Shown here one piece after another: positions 22,634 to 34,010 of a stretch of DNA of 64,000 bases (positions are counted from its first letter, which is position 1; every line of letters starts with the position of its first letter). Position numbers and translations under genes: made by a program. The stretch lies in contig WPIO01000006.1 in assembly GCA_009760855.2 (NCBI GenBank), positions 846,001 to 910,000 of the forward strand, read 5' to 3'. This stretch comes from Cristatella mucedo (Eukaryota; Bryozoa; Phylactolaemata; Cristatellidae). Below the pieces are notes generated by a model. That model was not told the origin of the DNA. It did not search any database and worked only from the letters and a program-made list of their open reading frames with translations.

Positions 22634-23499
22634 GTAAGTATCATTTATCAGTGATCATCGCCGTTGCTACTTCGAGGGTAGTGAATAGGCTTTTTTGGGC
22701 TCGTGTGCTTTTACTGTGATACATGACCGTGCAACGGTAGATCTTCATATGTTCAATCTAGTTAGTCGTTCATTTTGCGTGTCGCAATATTATTAACTGC
22801 TGCAAAGATGCTAGGCGGAACATAGAAATGACTCCAGTGAGTCGTAGGAGCAGCAAAATAACTGAAGTAATCTTTGTTCTACTCAAACCATTTCTTTAAG
22901 CAGCCCCACTGTTATAGATCTGCTATGCCTGTCTATAAGCTATGCAGGGAGCAATGTTTTGACGAAACATTGCATAATACCTACTTATATTACCACAATG
23001 GAAGTCTTGGCGATCCCACTAGTAAAATTGGACAGTCAATTATTTTCAACTATCGCCTATTAGGCTGTCACTAAGCTAAGTCCTGATTCATTTTGTCAAA
23101 GTAGTGAAATATTGTTAATTTGGTGAAGTTTTATAATTTTGTGTGTGAAGTGAAAAACCCTCTCATTCAGATGGATTGATGTTGTGGAGGCCACTATGGA
23201 GATAGCTTTGTTGCTACTTTCGATATATTATGCATGTTTAAGCCTGTAGAGACATCACATAATCCCTGACATCTTTTCATGGTAAATTTTAAGGGAATCC
23301 TAAAGCAAGCCCTGCTCATAATTCTGGTGTCTAATGTGACCTTAAAAATGGAATAATTCCATCTGCTGTGAGCTTATCTAACTGCTAACTAGTGGGGAGG
23401 GGTGAAGGAGTTCTAGCTCGGCTGCATTACCTTATAATGCTTCTATTATATGATTCTGTTATATTACCTCCTTAGCTTTATTCATGTGTGTATATAATA

Positions 23500-23540
23500 A
23501 GGCATTTTTAAAGCGCCGTCGGCGAGAAAACTTTCTCTCA

Positions 23541-23593
<53 letters not shown>

Positions 23594-24080
23594 GGACCTT
23601 TACATAATTAAATATGCTGTAAGGTTTTTAGCCAGGGAGGGGGTAAGGTGCTTGATCTACACACCCAGGTCTTGGGTTCGAGCGCTGCACTGGGTGATCC
23701 TTTATTGCTCACTGCAAGAGGTAGCGATCGCCGTTAAGACTCTCCTGCAGTTATGCAAATAAAGCTGTTGAATCAGCTAAAGCTTATTTTTCAACCTTAA
23801 GGGATGCATATCACTGTGGTTAGTGATAACATGCACAGCGTCTGCATGCACAAACATACCAAAGAAAATTCATATGGATGCAAATATTGCGAGAAACATA
23901 TGCGGTTTTAGTTTCTCCTTAAAATGTCATCAAGTCAGAGGATGTCGGAACGACATGTGAGAATGAGTTCCGAGGTTTTTTAGAGTACAAAAACTAAAGC
24001 CACGGTCTCCAGGCGATTTGTGACTGGATCCGAAATATAGTTTAATGACTTTAGTCAGAAGAAGAGGTTGCGGTACTTTA
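23500..24080 (-). repeat. LINE A 3' end (-) interrupted by SINE B
   Basis: At 23509-23615 the tail can be read on the - strand (TGTAAAGGTCCTAGAGAGAG ... GGCGCTTTAAAA). Its AGAGAG part has expanded into the (CT)n run at 23533-23593. The 3' untranslated region and end of the ORF resume at 23790-24080 (GCACAGCGTCTGCATGCACA; CAGAGGATGTCGGAACGACA). SINE B at 23628-23778 is inserted between them. Confidence 0.65.
23628..23778 (+). repeat. SINE B copy (tRNA-like)
   Basis: It has TAGCCAGGGAGGGGGTAAGG (A-box-like), GGTCTTGGGTTCGAGCGCTG (B box), a body with TATTGCTCACTGCAAGAGGT, and the end AAGCTGTTGAATCAGC. The other copies in the window are on the - strand. Confidence 0.7.
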
Positions 24081-24157
24081 CCAGGATGAATGGGGAAGCA
24101 GTTAGGTTTGGTAGGTCAGAGCAAGAGAATTATGGAACCTCAACGTGAATATACACT

Positions 24158-24169
24158 ATATATATATAT

Positions 24170-24217
<48 letters not shown>
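24158..24217. repeat. TA/CA microsatellite at duplication breakpoint
   Basis: (TA)n-(CA)n-(TA)n tract immediately left of the duplicated exon segment. It is a likely site of the recombination or slippage that produced the duplication. Confidence 0.9.
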
Positions 24218-24220
<3 letters not shown>

Positions 24221-24446
24221 ACAGCGCCGAGTGAATAGGTTTTCAGTCAATTAGCTACATGATGGAAAATTTTGGGCTGTAGTTTTTCGGAGCCCTGCGT
24301 CGATGCCAATCTAATCGCCGGCAGCAAGCTACTGTGTGCTATGGCAACCTGTCATTCCCTCACCATTATTAACGGAGAGCTCGGAGGAGATCCATTAGAC
24401 ATTAAGATGTTCGAGGCCACAAACTGGGAGTTGGAAGAACCTGGTG
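24216..24446 (+). repeat. Duplicated intron-exon segment (partial copy of the N-domain exon)
   Basis: This 231-bp segment matches 22323-22553 with only a handful of substitutions (for example GATAG to GATGG, GCGGGC to GCCGGC, CAAGC to CAAAC). It contains the acceptor (exon would start at 24283) and 164 bp of exon in the right phase. It stops at the codons for EEPG and then runs into A/T-rich repeats. It has no donor. The left edge lies exactly at a TA microsatellite. If spliced in, it would append about 25 foreign residues and a stop near 24548. Confidence 0.95.
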
Positions 24447-25124
24447 CATTTATACATTATACTATTTTTATTTATTTATTTATTATTTATTTATTTATTT
24501 TTATTTATTTATTATTTGTATTACTATTATATATATATATACATTTATAGCACGTGCGTTCTATATAGTTTTAAAATTTGCATCACGTAAGTTCATGTTA
24601 AATACGTATAAAAAGTTCAGGGAAGTAGTGAATATGCTTGTCAGGATGCAGCTTCCTTAAGGCCAGGTGACACGCAAGCTCTAAAAATAGCATCCTCACT
24701 GCTAAGACTGCTTGGCCTTGCCGCCCTAATCAGTGGTCCTCACCCCTGCTTATAATTTCTTCTTTCGCTGCATCTATAGCTCTATGACACAATCTTATAC
24801 TGAATATTTAATTTAAGCGATTTAGGCTAATTATTTCTTTAATTTGTGTCAGTAGTTTTTGTTACTATTTAATTTCAATGCAGTACTACTAAGCATCATA
24901 TGCAGGTAGCTGTGCAGTCTGAATCTTGGGAGCAATCGAGTGACAAATATATTCTTTTCTTCAATTGATCAGGAATCCTTACTTTCTAATTATACTTCAT
25001 TATATATTTTACATGTTTAGAGGTGGTAACTAGGCATCGCTTTCTTGTACCACCAGTTTTAGATTTGAAAATTCTAATCTACTCCATCTACAAGTCAACT
25101 CCAACTTTTCTAATCTTGTGCTCA

Positions 25125-25375
25125 AAATAATAATAGTAATAAAACAGTTGTTATAGCGCCTTTGGAGAACTCAATCAAAAGACACTTTATGTTTGCTGTA
25201 AAGAAAGCATGATGGAATGGTTAGTGGTAGCATGCTCAATGAACAAGCATAACATGGTTAGAGGGACATGCACAGGGTCAGCATGCAAATATGGTTAGTG
25301 GCAGCACGCACAATGTCAGCACAAATAAGCACATTAAGAACGAATCACATATGCCTATTAAATGTGTACGCTTTA
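25125..25375 (-). repeat. LINE A 3' end fragment
   Basis: Read on the - strand, it ends in the GGCGCTATAACAACTG tail and ATT-type repeats at 25125. It includes the 3' untranslated GCATGCTGACCCTGTGCATG motif. It abuts the next ATP13A exon at 25388. Confidence 0.75.
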
Positions 25376-25387
25376 TGGGTTTTTCAG

Positions 25388-25653
25388 GGTCCAGAGATAG
25401 GAATTATTCGACAGTTTACGTTCTCATCAAGTTTACAGCGCATGTCCGTCATAACTCGAGAGCTGAACGGGCCGAGCTTTGATATCTACGTGAAAGGGTC
25501 TCCGGAAATGGTCGCATCTCTTAGCTTGCCAGAGACTGTTCCGGCCAACTTCTTTGAAGTTATGTCTGGGTTCACAGCACGTGGATACAGAGTCATTGCA
25601 CTTGCCTATCGGCCGCTGCTAATCAATTACAACAAGGCGCTAAGGGTGGAAAG
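25388..25653 (+). CDS. ATP13A: ATP13A exon: N-domain nucleotide site (KGSPE)
   Basis: After GGTTTTTCAG the frame gives GIIRQFTFSSSLQRMSVITR, the family block 'I.R.F.FSS.LQRMSV'. It continues with FDIYVKGSPEMVASL; KGSPE (KGAPE in most) is the ATP-binding motif. VPANFFEVMSGFTARGYRVI and ALAYR match 'VP.dF...L...T..GYRVIA.A.K'. It enters in phase 0 and leaves in phase 2 at GGAAAG|GTAATA. Confidence 0.97.
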
Positions 25654-25745
25654 GTAATATGATAGCCTCAGCCTTCGCTTTTAATAGCAATGAGATCTTG
25701 CTTTAGAATTGCGGTAACCCATAAACTCTTCTCTTTTAAATTCAG

Positions 25746-26055
25746 ACAAGACGTTGAAAAAGATCTGCAGTTTCTAGGCCTTCTCGTCATGGAAAATAAG
25801 CTCAAACCAGAGACAGCTTCTGTCATATCGGAACTTAATTTCGCAAAAATCAGAACGGTCATGGTAACCGGAGACAATATGTTGACGGCATTGAGTGTGG
25901 CAAGAGAATGTGGTCTGGTGCCTGCACAGCAGAGAATTGTGTTGGTATCTGCATTGCCTCCGGCTGGCAAAGCGCCTGCACTGCTAGAGTATCACTATAC
26001 CAGCAGAGTTGAAGATGTGGGAGCCTGTAGCAATGCAATGACAGCTTCCCTTCCG
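25746..26055 (+). CDS. ATP13A: ATP13A exon: P-domain (VTGDNMLTA)
   Basis: After TTTTAAATTCAG the exon encodes [20 protein letters not shown], then [20 protein letters not shown] followed by [17 protein letters not shown]. The TGDN motif belongs to the phosphorylation domain. The family equivalents are 'lef.Glivmen.LK..T..vi..L..A.[10 protein letters not shown].LTA..VA..cg'. It ends in phase 0 at CCG|GTACGT. The next intron (4.4 kb) holds the near-complete LINE A copy. Confidence 0.97.
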
Positions 26056-26351
26056 GTACGTAGCAATTGGCAGAGGCATGGCGTTAGAAGCATATGCACG
26101 TTTCGCAGTTGATTTGGAATAAGGAGCCTAAGGCCTCACAAGCCGCCTTAGCTTTTGGTCTGAGAGCTCAGACTTATCAAATCGCTTAGTTGCATAACAG
26201 GCAGAGTGCTCAGAGAAATTGGAATCGGTGTCAGTCTTTGGATCGTGAGTATACGTTGCAAGCATTGAACATTTTGTGAAGCATAATGCCAACGCTCTCG
26301 CATATTTTCATTTACTTACAAAGTTTAAGTTTACTCTGTGCAGATCTTTCT

Positions 26352-29150
26352 ATAATAATAATAATAATAATAATAATTCACTTGATAAAGCGCCCTCAGA
26401 GAACTTAATCTCTCTCTAGGTGCTTTACATTTGCTGTAAAGTGAAATGCAATTGAAAGTTAAGTAAAATCATGCTTGAAAAAACAAACGAAATGAATACT
26501 ATGGTTAGGGGTGACATGCACAGGGTCAGCATGCAAATGTGGTTAGTGGCAGCATGCACAGTGTCAGCACGCATAAGCACATCAAGGACGAATCACAGGG
26601 ACCCACTGAATGCTGTCCTAAATAGGTGTGTTTTTAGGTTCCTTTTAAATGTGGTCAGGTCAGGGGATGTTCTGACGCAGGTCGGGAGAGAGTTCCAGGC
26701 TTTGGGAGCATATGAACTAAATGCACGGTCTCCAAAGGATTTAAGGTTTGTATGAGGTATTTCTAGACTGTTGGATTCCGAAAAGCGGGTGGTACGATGC
26801 TTAGCCTGATGGGGTAGTATATCTGACAGATAGGCTGGAGCCATAGAATGAAGGGACCTAAAAGTGAGCGACAAAACCTTGAAGTCAATCCGTTGCTTGA
26901 CTGGTAGCCAGTGCAGGTCGGCGAGAAATGGAGTAATGTGGCAACTGCGAAGCTCACGACAGACAAGCCTAGCTGCAGAGTTTTGCACCAGCTGCAATCG
27001 CCTGATCGCACATGCTGGTAGGCCAGTGAGCAGTGAGTTGCAGAAGTCGAGACGAGATGTCATGAATGCATGGACCAACTTGGACGTGGTATTTTCATCT
27101 AAACAGGCCCGAATTTTAGCAATGTTATGAAGCTGAAAATAGGCGGATTTGACTGTGGAGCTGATGTGGTCGTCTAACGAGAGGTCGCTTTGGAATATGA
27201 CACCTAGATATCGAGCTGATTCAACTGGAGATATGCTGGCAAAGCCAATTTTGAGAGTCAGCCTTTCCAATCTCTGGATCACACTGGGTTTACCCATAAC
27301 TAGTAAGTTAGTTTTATTATCGTTAAGTTTTGGAAAATTTGCTGCCATCCATGTGCGGATGTCATCAATGCATGCAGCTAGTGAGTTTAGAGAATTTGAG
27401 GTGCTCGAAGGCTGTGAGGGATCAAAGCAAAGGTACAACTGAGTGTCATCTGCATAGAAGTGAAAGCCTAGATTGTGCTTGGCAATCACATCAGCAAGAG
27501 GCAGAGTATAAACCGTGAAAAGAACCAGACCTAGCACTGAGCCCTGAGGTACTCCATATTTCAGAGGTACTTCAGATGATCTTTGTCCATTCACGTCAAC
27601 ACTCTGGAGTCTCCCACTGAGATAGGACCTGAACCACTGCAAAGCAGTGCCAGTGATGCCCAGGCGAGATGAGAGGCGCTCTAGAAGATCATTGTGATCG
27701 ATGGTATCAAAAGCTGCCGTAAGATCAAGCAAAACAAGCAGAGACACTCTACCCATGTCTGCATTCCTAAGTAGGTCGTTGTATACCCGAAGCAATGCTG
27801 ACTCTGTGGAGTGATTAGCTCTAAAGCCAGACTGGAGCTTACTAGCAAGGTGTGAGGTTTCGATATACGAGTTCGGCTTGTCCGCCACGACCCGTTCGAG
27901 TGTCTTTGATAGGGACGGTAGAAGGGAAACTGGGCGGTAGTTGCTCAAGTTCTCTTGGTCAAGTGTAGCTTTCTTGAGAAGTGGCCTGACTACAGCTTTT
28001 TTGATAGGTGCTGGGACATGACCTGAGGCTAATGACATATTAATTATGTTAGTTATGCATGGCAGCAGCAGATCAATGCAACGTAGGAGCAGGACAGTGG
28101 GAATAGGGTTCAGAGGACTTGTTGTCTTCTTTGATTGAGATACGAACTTTAGGACTAGATCACTAGTGACCTGCTTAAATGCAGACATTGAGGTGCTGCC
28201 AGGAATCGAGGAACAGCATTCTAGTGGGGAGGTTGTCATCGCAGGGATGGATTCCCTGATCTTGTCTATCTTCTGCACAAAGAATCGAGAGAAGCGATCG
28301 GCTAGATCATCATTAGGATAATCAGGTAATGAGCTAATCTGGGAACGGTTGAGGACATGGTTTATTGTCGACATCAGCATTTTTGGGTTGTGCATCAGTG
28401 ATTCAGCAATATTTTTATAAAAACTAGACTTAGCCTTTGCTAGGATCGATTGGTACGACCTACAGTAGTCTTCATATGCCTGTCGATGGACAGCTAGTCC
28501 GGGTATTTTGTATGCTTTTTCAAGCTTTCGTTTAGTAGACTTGGCTAGTTTAATGTCTGCGGTAAACCATAGGCCGTCTGGGCGGGGGCGCACAGTGCGC
28601 TTTGTCAGAGGTGCAAACTCGTCTAGCGTGTCAGCTAGTGTCGTGTTGAAGCTATCTACCAATGATGACAGATCGGAGGGAGGATTGAGCAGCAGAGGTG
28701 AAGCAGATATTCTCGCACGGACAGCATCGATGTCAAGGGTCTTGAGGTTTCGCGATTCACAGGTTATTTTAGAGGAGGATGTGGGCACACACTGTAGATT
28801 GAATGAGATCTGCATGTGGTCAGATAAGCATAATTTGGTAATAATTGGTGATGACAACGTGCAGTTATATGAGAAAATCTGGTCGAGTGTGTGACCCTTG
28901 ATGTGGGTAGGGCCATGCACATGAGCCACGAGAGACAATGAGTCAGTCAATGCACGAAATTAGGTGCTGAAAGCGTCAGATAAGTTATCAAAGTGAACGT
29001 TGAAAGTGAACGTTGAAGTGAACGTTGATTATCAGCTCCAAATGATGAGAAACTAGGTCTTTTGCTGCATTTGTTGCGATATGATGCAGCTAGGCATGGC
29101 CTACAGATTTATAGGTTGTTTTATTTACTTTAAATTGAACTTTATCTCTA
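26352..29150 (-). mobile_element. LINE A, nearly intact L2/CR1-like retrotransposon
   Basis: On the - strand, an open frame of 785 codons (28950 to 26593) encodes the end of an APE-type endonuclease (HVHGPTHIKGHTLDQIFSYN). A full reverse transcriptase follows: [70 protein letters not shown], and [18 protein letters not shown] (YADD catalytic box). It then has the thumb and a C-terminal domain ending THLFRTAFSGSL. Upstream, an in-frame TAA (28960-28962) breaks the endonuclease, and FNVHFDNLSDAF lies before it. The 3' untranslated region carries the family tail and ends in (ATT)n at 26352-26378. It is 5' truncated. Confidence 0.93.
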
Positions 29151-29189
29151 CGCTTGAGATACAAAAAAGGTTCAAGGTCGAGTCGACAG

Positions 29190-29335
29190 CCTCATTTATA
29201 TAGCGGTTGCACAGCCTTAATGACTATCAGCACCACTTGCAGTAGGCAATAAAAGATAACCAACTGCAGGACTCCAATCCACGACCTGGGTCTGACGAGC
29301 GAGCGCCTTATCAACGGGCTAACACCTAGGTCTGA
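29190..29335 (-). repeat. SINE B copy
   Basis: The - strand shows TTAGCCCGTTGATAAGGCGC (A-box-like), GGTCGTGGATTGGAGTCCTG (B box), then TTATTGCCTACTGCAAGTGG. It follows the LINE A copy but is not part of it. Confidence 0.7.
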
Positions 29336-29829
29336 GAGTTTCGTTGTCAAAATAATTGCAAAATTATTTTTATTGCATATTAGAAAAAAGTGCTAGCTTA
29401 ATGCCACTTTTGAGTGACACTTTTGGAGAAGATAAATCGTAGAATCCAAATAAAATAAGAGAAAATTCTGTTCGACTTTTAGGGTACAAATGTATTAAAT
29501 ATTCAGTGTGCGACTTGTATTACTCTCAACGGTTAAGCAGGATATACTTTTAATTCAGACTGAACTCTTTAACTGGAATCTATTATTTGGTCGGATGCGT
29601 GTGCATAAACCTTTTGGCTCTACTAAATTTCCATTACAGTTGTATGCCAAAAACCAGAGAGTTAGATAGCTCTGTGTATTCCAGCAACTAAAAAATTGAG
29701 ATGTACATCAACTGACAGTAGAGTTTCTTATTTATAATACACATGAGTAAACAGTTAAAAGAAGAGTGGCTTCAACTGAGTAATATAAAGCATGCTGTAC
29801 AAATGCCTCACTAATAATTCTTACTAATT

Positions 29830-30147
29830 CATGTTCAGACTTGCGTCACCACATGTTCTGACTTGAACATATTTAAAAATAAACTAAAAACTAATGTATT
29901 TATCACAGCATGTATTGGGTCCCTGTGAATTGACCTTTATGTGCTTATGTGTGCTGACACTGTGCATGCTGCCACTAACCATGCTTGCATGCTGACTCTG
30001 TGCATGTCACTCTTAACCATGGTATTCTTGTTGTTTATTCAGAATGCTACCACCAACCACCCAATCGTACTTCATTTGCAGCAAATATAGAGTGCGTAGA
30101 AAGAGATTGAGTTCTCTGAGGGCGCTATATCAAATGTATTATTCTTA
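29830..30147 (+). repeat. LINE A 3' end fragment (+)
   Basis: It contains the last codons of the ORF (TGTATTGGGTCCCTGTGAAT), the 3' untranslated motif ATGCTGCCACTAACCATGCT and the tail AGAAAGAGATTGAGTTCTCT ... GGGCGCTATATCAAATG ending at TATTATT. Confidence 0.85.
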
Positions 30148-30444
30148 TGCCATTATTAATAAGTTTGCTCGTAATCTGTTAACATTAGCATGTAATTAAA
30201 ACTGCGATATAATGGAAACAACTACCGACTTAAATTTCAGATCTGGCTTACACTAATATACTATGTAAGCCATCACGTTATAAATGGCCCCTTTCCTTCA
30301 CAAGAAACTGTAGAGTCTGACTTACATACACAGCCGTTTCACGAGTCATCTATGGAGTTGATATGCTGTCGCTTTTGAAATGCTTGTAGCTGAGATTGTC
30401 TAAGATGTCGTCTTTGGGGAAAAAAGTTGTCTATTCTGTTCTAG

Positions 30445-30611
30445 GAATTGCCTGGTGGAGATTTCTGCTTTGCTGTAACAGGGAAGTCTTGGTCTGTGCT
30501 GAGAAGACATTTTCCCGAAGTCTTGGAGAGAGTTGTGGTGAGAGGTGCTGTATTCGCTCGAATGGGTCCTGATCAGAAAGCCCAGCTGGTGGAAGCCCTC
30601 CAGCAGGCTGG
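30445..30611 (+). CDS. ATP13A: ATP13A exon: P-domain (FARMGPDQK)
   Basis: After TTCTGTTCTAG the exon encodes FCFAVTGKSWSVLRRHFPEV and then VFARMGPDQKAQLVEALQ. The family has 'a.tG.s..v...h......kvl..g.VfARM.PdQK..Lve.LQ'. It begins in phase 0 and ends GG|GTAAGC in phase 2. It lies between two large repeat-filled introns of 4.4 and 9.3 kb. Confidence 0.96.
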
Positions 30612-32235
30612 GTAAGCTAACGCAAAGTGCAATTTACAATTGGTCGATTGTCGCGCCACAATCGTACCCTTGCAACTTCCTTATTTTCTCGGAAAAATGA
30701 AATGTCCAAACAGAAAGAACCAATTGAGTGACATCTTTACACCAGATTCGATTTAAATACCATTCAGGTTTGACAGAAATTTTGAGGTTGAGTGTTGCAT
30801 ATTGGTTTTCTGACTTATTCTTGTGTTATGGGTTTTTCATGCATCAGTTGCAGCATTGTGCAGTTCGTAGTTGCAGTTGGCTAAAGCTCTCGTCACAGGG
30901 TTGCTATATTCTTACTTTCGAACGTCCAATGTATGCAACACTCGGTTAATATTCGTTATGTTTAAGCTATTGGCTTACGATAGACAGGCTTTTCGTCATG
31001 GTGTGCACAACTTATCGTTGTAGCAAGGATTGTGGGTTAGAGTTGTAGGATAAGTTCACGGAAGCCATGGTCGCTGAAAACAGAGGCCTTTATCTAACTA
31101 GTGACCCTCTGCTAGGTCTCGTTAAGGCAACCCTAAAACACACCAGTTAGCAGCTAAAGTTGCCGGCTTGAGATGTGCACCGGATGACGACATTCCCAAT
31201 AAAGCTTGGAATAGCATTTTTGACGTAAGTAGCGTAAATTAACATTGTATAAATAAATAAATAAATCCTTGCTGATTAAACAGCTTCATTTAGCATAGCG
31301 ACAGAAGAGCCTTTATGGCTATCACCACCGCTTGCAGTGGAGATAAAGAATCGCCCACCGCAGGAATCGAACCCACGACCTCGGGACCGAGGTCGTGAAA
31401 GCAACCGCCTTACCTAGTGTGCCATCACGGTCACCAAATGAAGTCAATTCCGCCGACGCCAAGATACGCCCACTGCCATTAATTGAGGCTTCTGAATGGA
31501 TGGACTGAGGTGTTCTTGTTTTAGGATTTTTAATTTTCATTTTTCCAGTTAGGGCGGAGTAGCTTTCATTTACAAAGTTCACTGGAGAAAAAATCCCTCT
31601 GTTGGCCCTACGTTCACGGTAGCTCATATCAGTGAGTAATATGTACTACTTTAGGCGTAAACCTGTCTTACGAAATAGTCTTTTGCAGTGTCCCGATCAT
31701 ATTGAAATCTTCGACACTTCGTATTAAATGTACAGCTTATTTTCTTTTAAATGTAAACTTCCGAAAAAGTCTAAAATAAATGAACTTGAGAATCATTTTT
31801 CCAACATTCCGCTGTTAGTGTCACCTCGTCTGTAGACAGACCAGCCCCCAAGGTCATCATCATCGTCCATTAGATTCGTGTCATTTCCTTCAACTGAAGT
31901 GCCTAAATCGTTTTCTTCTCTACTACTTATCCACTTCTAACAACTGATTCAAAGATAATTCTGCAGAGAGTTAGCAAACATTATGTAGCTTTCACTTGAG
32001 GTAAGGAGTAATGTGAGCGATCACATCTAAAAACCAATGTTCATCAAACTAGGCGCGCTTTCAAGAACTCAAGAGCTTTATTGAAAATACCGTTCTCCTA
32101 TTGTTGAGAGCTATACCCGGTTTCAAAGTTGAAGTTCAACCTTAAGAACATCGAAATGAGCACACTACTATAGTCCATCTGCAGAGACGCCTAAATTCGT
32201 TTCTTCTGGTCGCAAGTGTGGAATAGCAGATCTTG
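30612..32235 (+). other. ATP13A intron, first part, with a SINE B copy
   Basis: No coding similarity was recognised apart from the SINE B copy at 31275-31440. Confidence 0.55.
31275..31440 (-). repeat. SINE B copy
   Basis: It is the best preserved tRNA-like head of the family: - strand ACTAGGTAAGGCGGTTGCTT (A box) and GGTCGTGGGTTCGATTCCTG (a near-consensus B box), then TTTATCTCCACTGCAAGCGG and a GAAGCTGTTTAATCAGC end. Confidence 0.8.
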
Positions 32236-32239
32236 AAAA

Positions 32240-34010
32240 ACCCAGACATTCTTTGGAACACTAGCCGAAGGCAGATCGGCAAAAGAATAGATCAGCAAAG
32301 GGTTGAGAACTAATCCTGTCGCAGCTCTATAGCTGACTTTTCTCTTGAATGAGATTTGATCACCGAACAATACGGCGGATTGAACATGATCTGAAAAGTA
32401 CGATATCAGTCTGCCAGACCGATTATTGCTCTCAATCGTTCGAGTAGAATAACGTATTAACTGATTTAACAGCTCATTTGAAAAGAGGCAGAAGAACCTT
32501 AACGGCTGTCACTATCGCTTGCAGTTGGCAATAAAGATCGACCGCTGCAGAATTCAAAGCCCCGAGCTCGGTCATGAAGAGCTAGTACCTTACCTCTTGG
32601 GCTGTTGTGGCCAATAGCGTCGAATGCAGCTGACAGATCAAGCTAGGGCAGTTACATTACCACCATCGTGGCTCCGTAGGAAGCCGTTGGTCAAATGGAG
32701 GAGTGCTCAGTCTCAGTGGAATTGTGTCGTTTAAGTTCACTCTGAATGCTTTTTGAAATTCATTCGTCACATTTTTTCTGATTATTGGTTAATGTGCTAA
32801 TCAAGCTGCTTAGCAAAAATTCTTTTGAGAAAATTGAATGGAAATTAAGCGGGAAGTAGTTTTCTAGGATATCTGCATCTCGTCCGGGCTTTTTAAGTTT
32901 TGGTCAAATGGTGGCCGATTTACACGACTGCAACCTTTTTCCAGAAGCATTAAACGACCCAAGTTTTAGCTAGACCAAGTTTCTTGCTTGTAAAGACCAG
33001 AGAAGTGATGGCACGGTGTCTTCATAGGACGTGCTCGTTTTCCTTGACTTAATTAACTTAGCTACCTGGTCCACAGAAATACCAAAGAATTTCTGTTAGG
33101 ATGTCACAGATTGTGACTCAAAACTCGCTGTGCTCAGAGGTGGCTTTATCAAGGCACTAATATGTTCAATGGTTCAATTTAGAAGGCGGAGAACATATTG
33201 GCTGAAGAGATCATATTCAGGTAGTGAGAACATTCAAGCTTTGCAAGCCAAGGATTCACTATCTTATTTATTTTGGTCTGACAGGCAGGATTTCAGTTTC
33301 CGAATGAAAAACAGTGCAGTGGCTTTCAAAGCTTCCGGGAGCACATGCGGAAGTCTTTTACTGAATCGTCAAGAGTATCGTATCGAGACTGTCAGCATAG
33401 TCTGGGTGCAGAAAAATTGTCTGAGAAAAAGTTTTCAAAGCCTTTCAGCATAAACTCTTTTAACTTGCATCCTGGGACAAACTTGATGTTGTCCTGCGTA
33501 TACGACGAAAGAGTAACAGCAAAAAAGATTGAGCAATAATTCGAGATGGTAAGCGGGCTCCCACAACGGTCAATTGGGTAGATATAATCTGTGATTGCCA
33601 GATCAAGAATGTGGCCACTGAGTCACGTGACTGTTTGGACGACAGCCAAGTTCTCCACGTAATCAAGAGACTAGCAGATCTTTCTGTTGCTATGGTTATC
33701 AACGTTGGCATTTAAGTCTCTAACGCTAATAACGGCTGGTCGCATCTGAATATTTTAGAGAGGAACCCCAAAAACCCTTCCATAAACAAGGTTAAATGTC
33801 CAGTAGTAATCGAAAGATCACAGTTGAGAGAGGCATAGTCTTCGACAGATAACTCTTTGTGCGGTGTAATAGAAAATAAATTATGTCGCCCTTACCAAGT
33901 CGTGGTCAATAGTCGCTTGTAGCCCATCTTTATTGGTACGATCTTCACGCAGATATCATTGCAAAGCTCCACAATTTGACAGTGTTCGTGGAAAATAAAC
34001 TGACTAGGGA
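32240..34010 (-). pseudogene. LINE C: third non-LTR retrotransposon, decayed
   Basis: The - strand carries, from 33720 down, DLNANVDNHSNRK (endonuclease 'DFN.H.D'), SGHILDLAITDYI (the 'GHTLDL.IT' endonuclease motif) and NYCSIFFAVTLSSYT. From 32900 down come reverse-transcriptase remnants, including FQKAFRVNLNDTIPLRLS (LQSGFR.NHST) and LICQLHSTLLATTAQ (DLSAAFD region). The sequence differs from LINE A and B. A SINE B (32463-32615) is inserted in it. There are many stops. Confidence 0.6.
32463..32615 (-). repeat. SINE B copy nested in LINE C
   Basis: - strand B-box-like GGGGCTTTGAATTCTGCAGC, then TTTATTGCCAACTGCAAGCG and an end GAGCTGTTAAATCAG. Confidence 0.65.

Noticed and set aside
28508-28894. 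128-codon + strand frame opposite LINE A
   Set aside because: It is the antisense shadow of the LINE ORF, as is the shorter frame at 27149-27442.
31275-31440. tRNA gene suggested by a good B box (GGTTCGATTCC)
   Set aside because: No cloverleaf is completed. The same body recurs in five other places with a common 3' end, so it is a SINE.
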